A stretch of DNA of 64,000 nt, from assembly GCA_963691815.1 (NCBI GenBank), contig OY829667.1:9222321-9286320 (forward strand), given 5' to 3'. Under the pieces are notes generated by a model that ran no database searches, was not told the origin of the DNA, and saw nothing but the letters and a program-made list of their open reading frames with translations. This document shows, in pieces, positions 37,816 through 50,050 of the stretch (its first letter is position 1; every line of letters begins with the position of its first letter). This DNA comes from Echiichthys vipera. Lineage: Eukaryota; Chordata; Actinopteri; Perciformes; Trachinidae. The position numbers and the translations under genes are program-made.

Positions 37816-39159
37816 GTTTGGCTGCACTTTGCCGAAAAATCACATGTGGAGAGCAAAAGAGGGAAAAAAAACGTCTTTGCTGAAATACAATCTTGGAACC
37901 GACTGGTTATCGTATTACGACAATTTAGCTTTTTGTAAGCCTTCTATTAATTTATCTGAATTCATATGTCATCTCTCCATTCCAACTCCATTCTGGCATC
38001 TCAGTTTGCTTATCTGACTATCACAGTAAGTGTGAGAACATAATGTGTTAACATTCAGTGTTTGCCATAGCTACCATTGGAGTTTTAAAGATGCATGTGA
38101 TGGGGATTGTGGCCAAAGACCCGGCTTGAAAAGAGACAACTGTCCAAAGATGTGAGAATTTTAGAGAAGTGCTTTCTCATTGCAGCACAGCCTAAGAATC
38201 ATACAAAATAAAAGTTCCATAAATTGATATTCAGAATTAGTCAGGGTATTGCTCAAAGCTCTTTGCATGTCTGTAGCAGGAAATGATATACACTACGATT
38301 CCTGTGATTGGGACCTTTGACACTCATTTGAATTCCTGCAGGTTGCATATAATTCATCTGTTCAGGCTCTTCAACCAGCAGATTGTGGAGCAAGGATGTT
38401 TACAGATGGGGAGAGGGCAATTATGAACACACACACACGCACACACATCTACACCTATCACCCCCATGTGATTGGCCGTGAGTTGAATTCATATCATCTC
38501 TCAATAAACCGAGGTGATCTTTTCACCACTGCTATCACCACAATAGAATGTATTTTAAATGTTTAAACGCATAACACATTTATTCAAACCTACCCTCTAT
38601 TGTTCCAAACATGTTTTTATAAAAATTTGATTTATCTCATGTTTTGAGTAAACAGCAACACGTATTATTTAACCTCAATTCCCAAGTGGAGACTCAGATC
38701 CACAAAGGAACGTACTGCAACCATAAATAAGACAGTGGGAGTAGAAAGACACAAAAACAAACAGTTTTACTGCCGGAAATCAGAAATGACGGGGGATTTC
38801 AAGGATGATGGCGTCTTTTCCCCACCAACCCCCCTCCTGCTTCTGTTTATTGGTGAAATGCAACAGCCACCTGTACACACAGCTTTAACACACATACACA
38901 ATTTGCAAAGGGGGGAGGGGTATATCCTCTCAAATGCATGCATGTTGAAGGCTTCTGTTGCCACATACCAGAACAAAGGATACCTGTCGCTTCAGGCAGT
39001 CACACACCCCAAGATGCCTTTGATACGCTGTACAATTTACAATGAACAACACCTTACTTTCTATCATCGACACTCCTAAGTAAAAAGATTTAGTAAAGAT
39101 TTACAAATTCAAAGCTCAAACAATGATCGTGGATTCAACCGTGAATCATATGGAATTCG
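37816..39159. other. Non-coding stretch, nothing recognised
   Basis: A/T-rich; short CA patch near 38431-38447. The frame at 38735-39079 (+, 114 codons) has no family resemblance. Confidence 0.4.
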
Positions 39160-39430
39160 TTTAACAGCACTAAAACACAGAGATTCAAGCCAGGAGAGTG
39201 GGGTTCAATTCCCATCCGCACCAAACCAATCCACATCCCAATCCAAACCAAGTGTTTTGCATGCCTAACCCTAACCGTCACCTTTTGTTGGCTAAAATTG
39301 GTCACGTAACGTTGGTTTTTGTAGGTTGTCGCATTTTTGGTTTGGCGTCTTTTGACTTCCGGTCTCAATATGATTTTTCTTACGAATTTCTGTGCATAAC
39401 CTTACGTACGATTTGTTACATAAATTGTTG
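39160..39430 (+). mobile_element. Repeat relic shared with 6236-6410 and 20370-20960
   Basis: CCAATCCACATCC, GCATGCCTAACCCTAACCGT, CACCTTTTGTTGGCTAAAAT, GGTCACGTAACG and the tail CTTACGTACGATTTGTTACA define the copy. Confidence 0.75.
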
Positions 39431-39654
39431 CATAAACCCATAGACTTTTTGGATATGAAGATGACAGCTCGCTTAAAGTGAAGCCGAAGCCTCTTGATCG
39501 CCCCTGGTGGTCTGCTGCAGTATAGGTCAAAAGTCCCCCCATCCTGTGATGTCACATGAGCCACACTAAAAACTCAAAGTAAACCTCAAATATTACATAC
39601 AAAATAAGTCTGTTGATGAAAGGCAAGGCAAGGCAAGGCGAGTTTACTTGTATA

Positions 39655-39840
39655 GCACACAGGGGTTAGAGTTGGTATTCCCCATAACAACGTTCAGCTG
39701 TTTGATCCCCGGCTCCCCCGCTCCACATGTCGAATTGTCCTTGGGCAAGACACTGAACAGCCAAATTGCTCCCTGTGCTGTGCATGGGTGTGAATGAAAG
39801 TGGCTTTGGATGAAAGCGTCAGCTAAATGAAATGTAACAA
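39655..39840 (+). mobile_element. tRNA-derived SINE relic
   Basis: It has a degraded B-box-like part (TTTGATCCCCGGCT), then CCACATGTCGAATTGTCCTT, GGGCAAGACACTGAACAGCC, AAATTGCTCCC, and ends GAAAGCGTCAGCTAAATGAA, the tail of a widespread fish SINE type. The preceding (AAGGC)n with GTTTACTTGTATAGCAC (39620-39658) is probably the end of another repeat. Confidence 0.75.
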
Positions 39841-40190
39841 GTTGTTTTTTTTATATAAAACATTGAAAGCATTGAGGAACAAAATGTAGGAAGTTAATCA
39901 TGCTGATGTTTGTTCAACTGTTAAGTCTTCTGACAGGACAGATTTTTTTTTTGTTTTACATGTAAATATATACTTTACATCTACTTTTAAAAGAGCAGGT
40001 TCAGGTCCTGATCGCAAGGTGGACCAGGGTCGAGAGCCTTGTCCGATGTGGTTTATGGTGTAATCATCACATGCTATTGGATAATGTGTAAATACAAGTT
40101 CCAGATATTGTTGTTGTTGAAGAAACTTCCCCATATTTACCAACCTAAATAAAAAAGATATGATCTGAAATATGTGCAAAATTAAACGTT

Positions 40191-40490
40191 TGATGGTAGG
40201 ACATCACCTGTGCGTTTCAGAGTGGGGATACATTATGTGGCAGACTGTAACAATCAGAAAATACGGCCTGAAATCATTTGTATTCCGCTATAACTTTTTC
40301 TGGGAAAGAAGAAATGTCTCTTTATTTAACCTCATTACTAGTTATGATGTGAAATACAGTATGATGGTAGGACATAATATTTGTGTTTAAGGGGGGGTAT
40401 ACATTTTGTGGCAGACTGAAAATCCCAGAAAATACTGCCTGAAACAATGTGTATCCCCCTATAACTTTTGCTAGGAAATTACAGTCATGG
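40191..40490 (+). repeat. Tandem duplication, period about 171 bp
   Basis: TGATGGTAGGACAT starts copies at 40191 and 40362. Both continue with GGGGATACATTATGTGGCAG / GGGGTATACATTTTGTGGCA, CAGAAAATAC-GCCTGAAA and CTATAACTTTTxCTxGGAAA. The second copy is cut short at about 40480. Confidence 0.85.
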
Positions 40491-43483
40491 AACGCACAAG
40501 TTGGCGGGTATGATCCTTCACTTTAATTGAGGAATCTGAAATCGGATATCGCTGGCCAAACTCAGGAAAATTGTAAATTGTATGGTAAATGAATCTATTG
40601 TTAATTGTCTGTATTCTTGGCTCATTTCAGCATTTTCAGCATTGTTCCTATGGGTCCTATAGCTGTTTTAATCAGTCCACAGTCAGTTACCCATTCACTG
40701 TCTATAAAGCTATATCCAAGTCATATTTGTCATACCAAAAGACTAGTGCATAGACGGTTACACTGTCCTAGAAATACTATATTTGAATTCTCAACATCCC
40801 TGATACTTACATTGATATTTTATGTCACAGTCAAAAGTTAAATGGAAGACACAGACTTTTCTTTCTAAAGTCATACTTACAGCAGCTGACGTGACTAATT
40901 ATTACCAGATGGAGGGTCATATTTCCTGTCCTGACATCATATAAATCCCATGAGACAAGAACGGAGAATTAGCAGGCTACCTATCATCTTTAGATGAATG
41001 TGACAATAGTTTACAGCCCGACTGCTGTCATAGTATTGCTAAGTCTCCAGATAGCTGAATCAAGCCCGGTAATCCCATAGTTCCTACTAGTCCTTCCACC
41101 TCTCAAGTTCGACAAGCTGTTTTCTCTGATTTTGTCAGCAGGATGGCGCGAAGATTGGGAGATCCGTTTCCACAAGATTAATTCTCTGAAGTTATGAGGC
41201 GTGTGACAGGATGTCCTCACTGAGCATCAGGGAAAATGTGTAAAGATATGGATCCTTCTATATTATGGATGATTTGTCTTTCACCGTTTGAATTGTCACT
41301 ATCCATCTGTCCCTTCCCTGTGTATATTTTGAACCCCCGCAAGCTGCTCCTAATTACTCATTTTTTTGGCATCCTCCTTTGATGTGTCTCCATACTAAGG
41401 CCAGTTTGCAATACAATGCTGTTGCGTGACTACACTTTCTAAAGCAAATGTATTCAAGTCTGAGCCCTTATCGGATATGACATGTTTAAGCAGCCGTATT
41501 TCTGCCGCTATTTAGCACATAAATAATGCAAAATACGACAAAAGTATTTTCACTGGGCTGTTGAGTGCTGCTGAAGGGGACGACGTGACAGGAAACCTGA
41601 ATGTGTCAGGAGATGGGCTTTATAGGACAAAAAATCAAGGAAATACAGGATTTTTCTGCTGCCAGTTAAAGAAAAACAGGTTAATAAAAGCTTTGTTTTT
41701 ATGCTCTAATAGATACATGGCCATTGCTGCCATCCCTACACTTGGAAGCCTGTCAGTTTAAAATGGAGAGTGAGAAACAGCTACTACATTTTGCATTATT
41801 AAGCCACATTTCCTGGCGGTTGCCTTACACACTCTTATGCTGTCTTGTGTTTAAGTCAGATTGCCACTTCCTCAGTGGTTTTAAACAAAAGCAGCCCCCC
41901 CCTTCCTTCACACATACACACACCATCACACACCTAAGCCTTTTCCAGAATGGTCCCGGACATACGAAGCACGGGAAAGATGGCAGCCTGTCCACTCTGG
42001 ATAAGATCTTGGTAAAGTTTGATGTAATGAGGAGACAGAGTTGCAGCTAGCCTTTCCTCTCTCTGTCTTTGTCACGCTCTCACACACAAACAGGCTTCAA
42101 CCAGCTCACTGGTGTACAAACTTGAAGAAGAACGACACGGAACCATGCCCAATTTGTACTGTCAAGCATCTCTTACAGTTAAGTTAGTAAGTGAATCTTT
42201 TTTTTTTTACATCAATACAGTATACAAAATCTCAGCACCACAATTGCCAAGTGCTTGCTTAGGCCTCTCCACAGCAAGGCCCTAACTTTGTGGAGAGAAT
42301 AAATTGGTTGTGGACATCAGTAAGAAGCGTGAATCATTTAACCAGGGTAGATACAGCAATATTAAAAAAAACATTTCCCTGTGTAATTATTAAAGTTATA
42401 ATATTAGAATCCCTTGTTGATCATGCCTCTGGGGAAAGACATTTCTAAATCTTGTTTTTAAATGCAAGTATACACATCTGCTATTATGTATACTAGCTTT
42501 AGGGCTTCAAGTTAGAACACTTCAGCAGCAGTCTTATCCAGAACAAGATATAATATTGGTCAGTATTTGTTACTACGGCAGTGCCAGGAGATTGAGTAGA
42601 AAAAGACATTTGGCATCAATCAAAATCATTGCATTAAGAGCGGAATGTTAACTGCAAAACATGCTACAGGAAGTTAACTTTGATTGCATGCTGAGCAGTC
42701 AAGCTTCAACTAAACCTGGAGTTTTGATTTCCATTTAAATAAACCACAAAAGCTCAACATGACCATACCATAATACTTTCCTCACTGTGGGAGTTCCTGT
42801 TTGTCCATGGCCAAACACATGTCTGCTCTTCACATTTGTGTGTATTTTAGGTGTGTGTGGCTGAGTGGATGTGTGTATATCTTTATGCTTGCATAAATGT
42901 GTATGCAAATGCATGCTTGTGTTTCGTACCTGTGCGGTTAAGTCTGTATCGCAATCGTCACACCTTGACTTTCACCCACTTACAAAAAAACATTGATTCA
43001 AATCATTCATGCACCAAAGGTCACAGTGGGAGCACAGACTGAACATCTAATAGGTGAGTGGCAAAACGTGCCACGGATGACATGGACTTAAACAGCTGCA
43101 GCTCTCACCTAGGCTTTGCTTTGACACAAAGGTAATGCACAGATAAGCTAAAATGCATCTCACACTCCACGGGCAAATATAAGTAAAGAGTCTTGGCTGA
43201 TTCTTGTTGTGGTGGCGGATTCTCACTCTGAAGGAAGTTAGCAAGAGGAGTAGGAGGAGATTTGCGCATGTTGTGTAAAGGTCTGTTTGAATCTGGCTTG
43301 AATTCTTTAATATTCCATATTTTGGCTTCAGATATTTGGCTGAAACTCTTATCAGTGACTTCCGATGAGTAAGCGGCTATGATTTAGTATCATTGTCAAG
43401 AATTCAGCAGCGCACACTGAGACTAAATGGGCTGCTGTTGAAATCAATGACAAGATATGATGAACGTAAAATATAGTTCGAGC
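40491..43483. other. Non-coding stretch, no gene seen
   Basis: A/T-rich sequence without clear repeats or coding signal. Frames of up to 108 codons have no family resemblance. Confidence 0.4.
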
Positions 43484-43962
43484 TTTAAAGGTCCCTTATT
43501 GTAGAAAGGGAAATTTCCATGTGTTTTTTATTTATTATTATAAAGCACGCCAGTGTGCTATATAACTACTGTGAAAGTCAAAACCCTCAATCCACAGAGA
43601 AGTGCACACAGTCCGTATTCAGAAACTGTGTCTTTTAACGAGCTGTCAGGACTTCTGTGCGGTTATGTCACAACTACACTATACTGTATATACGTTAATA
43701 TGTGTGCTGCTGCAGTGCCGTTACAGACATTCCCCGGCTACAATGACGGTACAGAGATGCCAAGAGTGCAAATAAGAAAAACCTGGAAACACTGACCAAT
43801 CAGAGCAGACTAGGTGTTTTTGAGAGAGGGGCTAACACAGAGCGTTTCAAACAAAGGCTGAATACAGGAATATTCAGACAGAAAAATAATAATTCCTTGT
43901 GAACATTAAAGCATGTAAACATGTTTTTTAGAAACCCAAAATAGCATAATACAGGACCTTGA
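43484..43962 (+). mobile_element. Non-autonomous DNA transposon with short inverted ends
   Basis: The left end TTAAAGGTCCCTTATTGTAG mirrors the right end ATAATACAGGACCTTGAA. The interior (TGACCAATCAGAGCAGACTA, GAACATTAAAGCATGTAAAC, AGAAACCCAAAATAGCATAA) is of a type common in fish, about 480 bp, with no transposase. Confidence 0.75.
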
Positions 43963-43974
43963 AGCAAATTTCAA

Positions 43975-44150
43975 TTTTTCATTTGAGGTTAGCGATGTGA
44001 GCATGCTACACACTAATATAAGATGGTGAACATGGTAAACATACCTGACAGACATCTAAACATTAGCATGTAGCATGCTGACGTTAGCATTAAGCTAGTT
44101 ACAGTACAGGTACAGCCTCACGGCGGCACTAGCATGACTGTAGACTATTT
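43975..44150 (+). mobile_element. 3' part of the family at 17361-18603
   Basis: AAGATGGTGAACATGGTAAA, CATTAGCATGTAGCATGCTG, ACGTTAGCATTAAGCTAG, CAGCCTCACGG and CTAGCATGACTGTAGAC are in the expected order. Confidence 0.7.
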
Positions 44151-46903
44151 TCCCCATCCACATCAGACAATTTTTTTGCAATATACTAGATTTTTCTCAC
44201 CAATTTCAGGCATTTTCAAGTTTTTTTAACCAGATGGATGCAAATTACCTAAAGATGTATGTTATTTCAATTAGAAATACAATTTTGAAAGTACTTACAC
44301 AAATACGCAAAGTAAGTAAAACTGTCTTTACGGTCAGCTGACCATTGTAGTCTAGTCTTGCAATGTGTTTCACAAGACATGCATTTACTTGGTATTTGAC
44401 TTCGTGGTGCCACTGACACCTGTTTTTTGTGTTGCACTGATCCCATATACGGGGGTGAGGAGGTTGCCTGTCACCTCTTAATCCCGTGTATTGCTGGTGA
44501 AAGACAGGAAGAGCGAGGAAACTGTTGTTGTAGCTCTGATTGGAATCCTTTCTTGGCTAATAGCAGGATTATGTCTGAGTCCTTCTAAGCTTGCCCTGCT
44601 AGGTTTTTATTCAGTTAGAACCAGGGGTATCTCCTGGGTTTTGGAGGTGTGAACGTAAACATTGTCTGGAGGAAAATGTGGAGGAGGACAGATGCATTCA
44701 TAGAAAAATACCTAACGCCCAAAGTGGCCCAATCATTTTTACATATCCCAATTAAAGCAGTAAGAACTGCTCGTTAATCGATTGCGTGGACTTTTCACTC
44801 ATGAATAAACCTGGTGATTTGCAAGGTGCCAAAGTTAATCTACTTTGCATAAATAAATTGGTAAGCAGCATCTGTTCCTTCTACAAGCTTGAAATGGAAG
44901 TCAGGAAATCAGAAAATTACCTAATTATTCACACACTACTGATAAACCTGAACATGTAAATGAAATTATTTTTTTTTTAAAGGCTCTTTCTTTTGAGGTG
45001 ACGATGGTGGCAAGGTTTGAATAGTCGGAAGGGATCTGAGGTTGCACGGGCAATCAGTGATGTCACAGCCAATACTAATTCACCCAGGCCTCTATGGAAA
45101 TGAACAGAGGAAAAGAAACGAAGTGGAGGTCAGAGTGCACGGTCACATTAGAGCGATGTGTCAGGAGCAGGCTGGGAATCAAGGACATGTTGAAGTTAGA
45201 TCAAAGGATGCAGTAATATCTATCATATAAGAGTTTATATTCATGAGTGACATTCAAATGATCTGCAATCATCAGTTCTACACATTAAAAGCACACAATT
45301 TACTCTCCTTTAATTTTCCTCGTGTCGTGGAACTTTCTAGTTTACCTGAAAGGAATCCACACATATAATAAGAAGCATATTGGAAATGAATTGCACAATG
45401 AAAGATCACTAAATACTGTAGCTTAAGGATAACATTTATGTATCCGTCCACCGCACCTTATACTATTATATGTCTAGATTGCACTACAGTTAGGCCGCTT
45501 ATTTATACATTTAGGTATCTTTTATATTGTATTTTTATATTACTATTTGGATCTGTCTGTGTGTAATGCAATAAAGTATTTCTATTCAATTCTATTCTAT
45601 TTACTGTATACCCCCACACATATTTTAGTCACGCATCGGTTGGCCGTTAACTGCACAAGATGCCAACGTTAGCTTTAACAGGGTAACCTTCAAAATAAAC
45701 ACCAAAACAGCATAAAAGTGGACGAATTTACAGCTTACAGTTTGAGCCTGTGTGTAGCAGCATGACCGATAGGGAAGTCCGGCTTCTTCTACGTGGACAA
45801 ATACCAGATAGTCGAATAAATCGCTAGATTTAGACTAGACTGTGTATTAATCCAGTGCAGGTGCACACATGATTAACTGACTGGGGATTATGAGAGAGAG
45901 CGGAACAATCAAGTAAAGGAAGGTCATTGCACTGTTGGGAACAAGGCTCCCGTCCCCGGTGCTCCACTTGAGCTTTTCCGGAGGCTTGGATTTTGTTCTG
46001 GTGTTAGCCGGTGGCCCTGCAGGCTGCCTTAAATGGGTCGGTGTGAGCCTGCAGAGCCCTAGAAGCATCCTCGAGACCTGCAGCAGAACAGTAAGTCATC
46101 AAGCGCCTAACTACTTTTATCTTACGTAAATAATGTGTTATATTTGGCATTTATAGTCATGGTAATGTGTCCTCTAATCTTGAAATATCCCAGGAATACG
46201 TTACACAAGTAGCCTAATATCTGAATGTTGTGGTGCATTGGGTGCAGTAGTCGCCTAAATGTGTTGAATGAAATGTGAAATAGCAGCAGGATTTGTAGCA
46301 TCTTGCACTAGGCTAGTCAGTAGTCATATATGGTGTTTATTGTTTCAGAACAATAACAAAAATGGTTGCTTACCTCTTACAAACAAGCTCAATGTTTCCA
46401 CTATTTTTTTATCATACTATATTACAACATTATTTGGACTGTATTCTATACTATAATAAATGTTTCTTCCTCCTATATCATCTGGATATGTGAGGTATGG
46501 GCACAGGCATCTGAGAGTGGTAGTAAAAGCTTATTTTCATTATTGTACCTTAGGCCTATGTGAAATATTATCCAAGGACATATGCATCTAAAGGCTTGAA
46601 TCTTCTTTTATATAACTTAAAAGCATCAGCGCAGAGGCTGAACTTAAGGTGCGGGTGACAGACTCACTCTTCATCAGATTCAGAGAAATGCTTGCTGCTG
46701 CCCGAGACCGGAGAGGTGGGAGGAAATATATGGTTCAGCGTTTCCCCCCTCACAAGAACAGCACAGTAATCAATTCCGTTTAGTACAAATCCAATGCACT
46801 TAAACTTCCAGCGCGAATAACCAGAGGCTGCAGAGCAGAGGTATATTTATCGATAAAGCAATTAATTCAACCCCCCCTCCTTCTCCTTCTCCTCCTCCCG
46901 CAG
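44151..46903. other. Non-coding stretch, no gene confirmed
   Basis: Mostly A/T-rich. A GC-richer segment at 45940-46091 ends in a strong donor-like ACA|GTAAGTC (46091/46092) but lacks an acceptor and a recognisable protein. A LINE-like tail (AATAAAGTATTTCTATTC) lies at 45571-45600. Confidence 0.35.
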
Positions 46904-46946
46904 CCGGACTGCTGCTTCTCCCCCATCCGAGGCAAAGGGCACTCAG
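46904..46946 (+). other. Possible 43 bp exon bounded by strong splice signals
   Basis: A long pyrimidine tract (CTCC/TTCT repeats ending CCCGCAG at 46903) is followed by 43 bases and the donor TCAG|GTACCG. All three elements are well placed for a small exon on the + strand. The short frame gives no recognisable protein, so if real it is more likely a 5' UTR exon or part of a non-coding transcript. The pyrimidine tract could simply be a low-complexity repeat. Confidence 0.2.
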
Positions 46947-47519
46947 GTACCGTTACTCAAAAAAGTATTACATGTTACTTAGCCTATAAAAAGTAAGCAA
47001 ATTCCTCTTCTCACAAGCTATTATAGAGCAGTGGTGGTTGTGACACCTCTAAAACTAGCTGTGGAGCCAACGTCATACTTTTGCAAGGTGGAAAATTGCC
47101 AAACAGGAACAATAACGTTAAGCTAACAACATTATGCTATTTGTCATTTTAGCTAGCTCACAGTTTTTCCCACTTTATTTTTATTGTTCTCCATATTAAA
47201 GTAGTTTTCATATTCATACTTTGAACATAACCAACTTTAAACTAAAATGTGCTCTTCTGAACTGAAAAAAGTTTATAAAATGTTTTATAATTATTTAAAA
47301 CATAGACCAATGGCGATGAACACTGGTTCAAGGGGGCCCCGTGAATTTTTGCCCCAACAGACTTTAGAACCGCCTCTGTGTAAATTAGCATTAGGCTAAT
47401 TTAGCATTCATTTTGATGAAAACAAACACAGGAAAGTAAAAATAAAAGAAATCCCAGGTATGTGGATGAGTAGCCTAAACTTTATTCGACGTTTACAACT
47501 TAACGTAACGTTAAAGTCG

Positions 47520-47784
47520 CCGTTACTTTTTACGTTACTTTGCTCTTCGACCGTTAACGGTAACCTCGGTTACGACACCACACTGCTGCTGACTGCGCGG
47601 TCCAGGGCATTTTTTAATGAGTGCCGCTGTGTGAGCACCGGTGTGTGTACCGGGGAGGACAGGGAGAAAGAGCACCCAGGGCTCCTCTGTCACCTCCGTC
47701 AAGGTAGAGGGAAAAAGCTGGAGCAACACCGGAATTACATATTCAGCCTTCAGCGTAAAGGGCCACACTCCTGGGACAGGCGAG
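47520..47784 (+). promoter_or_regulatory. Second CpG-containing block, possible alternative non-coding first exon
   Basis: This stretch has several CpG sites (for example around GACTGCGCGGTCC and CACCGGTG) and ends at GGCGAG|GTGAGG, a strong donor match at 47784/47785. A second donor-like site, CAAG|GTAGAG, lies at 47703/47704. It could be an alternative upstream exon of nwd2. A transposon or chance cannot be excluded, because the sequence just left of it (47500-47570) shows ACGTTA/TAACGT-rich self-similarity. Confidence 0.25.
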
Positions 47785-47894
47785 GTGAGGCTGCAGGCTG
47801 TTGTGTTTCAATGAAAACTCCTTTTTTAGTCTATTTCATGCTCATGACAAGGGTTTGTCTTAAAAACAGTCTTTATTGTAACTGTTTTAACTGT

Positions 47895-48520
47895 GTTTTT
47901 ATGCTCTTTTTGTGTTTTTATGTTTACCTTTTTGTTTTTGTAAGCTCTCTGTTTTGTTTTGTTTTTAGGTTTTCTCTTTTGTGTTTTATGTTTTTTTGGG
48001 TTTTTATGCTCTCTTTTTTATGTTTCATGCTCTTTTTGTGTCTTTATGCTCTCTTTTTGTGTCTTTATGCTCTCTTTTTTATGTTTCATGCTCTTTTTGT
48101 GTCTTTATGCTCTCTTTTTGTGTCTTTATGCTCTCTTTTTTGTGTCTTTATGCTCTCTTTTTTGTGTCTTTATGCTCTCTTTTTGTGTCTTTATGCTCTC
48201 TTTATGTGTCTTCATGCACTCTTTTTTGTGTCTTTATGCTCTCTTTTTGTGTCTTTATGCTCTCTTTATGTGTCTTCATGCACTCTTTTTTGTGTCTTTA
48301 TGCTCTCTTTTTGTGTCTTTATGCTCTCTTTTTGTGTCTTCATGCACTCTTTTTTGTGTCTTTATGCTCTCTTTTTTGTGTTTTATGCTCTTTTTGTTGT
48401 TTTTATGCTTTTTTGTGTCTTTATGCTCTCTTTTTGTGTTTTTACACTCTTGTATTTTGTACTCTTTTGTTTTCATGCTCTCTTTTTTGTGTTTTCATAC
48501 TCTTGTGTGTTTTATGCTCT
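47895..48520 (+). repeat. T/G-rich minisatellite, 21-22 bp unit
   Basis: The unit is close to TTATGCTCTCTTTTTGTGTC plus T, repeated about 20-25 times with variants of 20-24 bp (an extra T, TTCATGCACTC in place of TTATGCTCTC, and a TTTCATGCTC form). The + strand is almost free of A and rich in T. Because many units are 21 bp, the array stays open in all three + frames and yields the longest frame of the window (359 codons, 47460-48539), which reads as repeated C-V-F-M-L-S-F. I regard that frame as a repeat artefact. Confidence 0.92.
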
Positions 48521-48696
48521 TTCAAAACCTGTTTTTTAATCATGTTTTACTCTGTGGCACTTTGGGATTGCTTTTTAACCATGAAAATTGTTTTACAAAT
48601 ATAATGTATTATTATTATTACTGTGAAATTGCTGTTGCTGTTAGTGTGGTGATGTATTAGTCTGTATTCTGAAACTGTTTTATTTTGAAAATGCCA

Positions 48697-48930
48697 GCCG
48701 GTGGTGGCGCTTTTATTTTGTCGGGCTTCACACGCTCTCCATCTCTCAGAGATCGGTCGGCTCGTAGAGACAGCAGGATGCCAGGGGGAGCACTCCGACA
48801 CACGGCGTTCGTTTCCCCGTCTCCCGGCGTCGTCCCTCGGCCACAGAAACTCTGATGGGCGTTTTTATCTTCTTTTTACCGCCCTCGACGCTTGGATATT
48901 TTCGGAAGCAACGAAATGAAGCGAATGAAT
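48697..48930 (+). promoter_or_regulatory. nwd2: CpG-rich block: candidate nwd2 promoter and non-coding first exon
   Basis: By eye I count about 23 CpG in roughly 230 bp, far above the surrounding CpG-poor DNA. The block lies 1.1 kb before the nwd2 start codon and ends at AATGAAT|GTGAGC, a plausible donor at 48930/48931. Paired with the acceptor at 50053 it would give an intron of about 1.1 kb. I see no TATA box. The open frame through it (from 48701) has no recognisable protein content. The assignment to nwd2 is inference from position and orientation. Confidence 0.5.
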
Positions 48931-49492
48931 GTGAGCAACAAGAAGTGTCCTGTTGTTGTGCCTGTCTCCAGCCTCCTAGTAGTGAAGTCCTCTGTGGATG
49001 CGGTTCCCCTGCGATTTTTAGTTGTCTGTTTTCAGAGGATTTAATGTAGTGTTCCGTGGTGGACTGCCCAACTTTCCCCCTGCTTTTTTGTTGTCTTTTT
49101 GTGAGGTTTTCCGCCTTTGAAACAAAGATTTCAGGATAGACCAACTCCGGAAAAACCAGACTTGACATCTGTGCCTGGTGGAATAACCATTCTTAGCGGT
49201 TATTCGCCTTTACAAGCATCTTCTCTGGGGTGGGAATACGACTGATGCTTGCCTTTGCTCGTCTATTCGAGTTGTGTGTCGTCTCGTTCTGTTTGTCTGT
49301 TTGTCCCACAGTGGCATGAAAAATCATGAATGCGTCCAAGGACATGTATACACATTACGCATGCACCGTGACGGTTGTAGGCTGTGCGTAATATCCTATT
49401 ATTACTATATTAATACCACATGAATGCAACAACAAACATGTTCAATCTCATTCCTGTGTTTGGAGAAGATGTTTGGCCATTCTAACTTAATT

Positions 49493-49493
<1 letters not shown>

Positions 49494-49570
<77 letters not shown>
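49494..49570. repeat. (GT)n microsatellite in the nwd2 5' region
   Basis: About 38 GT units between the CpG-rich block and the first coding exon. Confidence 0.98.
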
Positions 49571-49856
49571 CCATGGGCTTTATGCGTAAATTAGTGTGTT
49601 GTCACGCTTAAGTCTAGAATAAAATGTTCAAAAACATTTTGCACATTTTTTTTAATGAGTAAAGATAAAACTGACACCAAGTAGTCCTTTATCAAACAAA
49701 ATGACCAGTGGGACATTTTTAGACCAAATACTGAAATGTGTTATGAATGGCATCGCTGTGTCCCAAGGAATTTCAATCAATGCCTGTGAATGTGTCCAAA
49801 GTTAACAGCAAATTAAATCTTAAATCTATGAGCCGCAGCTCCACGCCTTTTCCATA

Positions 49857-49858
<2 letters not shown>

Positions 49859-49914
<56 letters not shown>

Positions 49915-49946
49915 TGTGTGCGTGTGCGTGTGCGTGTCTGTGTGTG
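49859..49946. repeat. (TG)n microsatellite close to the nwd2 start exon
   Basis: About 26 TG units, then imperfect TTTG/CGTGTG units to 49946. It ends about 105 bp before the acceptor and 130 bp before the start codon. Two of the frames through it run on into the coding exon, which explains frames of about 150 codons. Confidence 0.97.
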
Positions 49947-50050
49947 ATCATCAGGGGTTACCTGCGCGCAAGCATGCTCGTCTATCCATGTGCGCCCCTG
50001 GTCGCGCTAACATTCCCACTTATGTGTGCGCGTGTATGTGTGTTTGTGTG

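Noticed and set aside
45935..46091. GC-rich segment ending in a strong donor GTAAGTC
   Set aside because: No acceptor, no recognisable protein on either strand and no CpG cluster; a chance donor is enough to explain it.
48276..48476. Lys/His-rich minus-strand frame
   Set aside because: Antisense reading of the T/G-rich minisatellite.
47460..48539. 359-codon open frame, the longest in the window
   Set aside because: Its second half is the 21 bp minisatellite read as C-V-F-M-L-S-F repeats; all three + frames are open over the same array and no protein family is recognisable.
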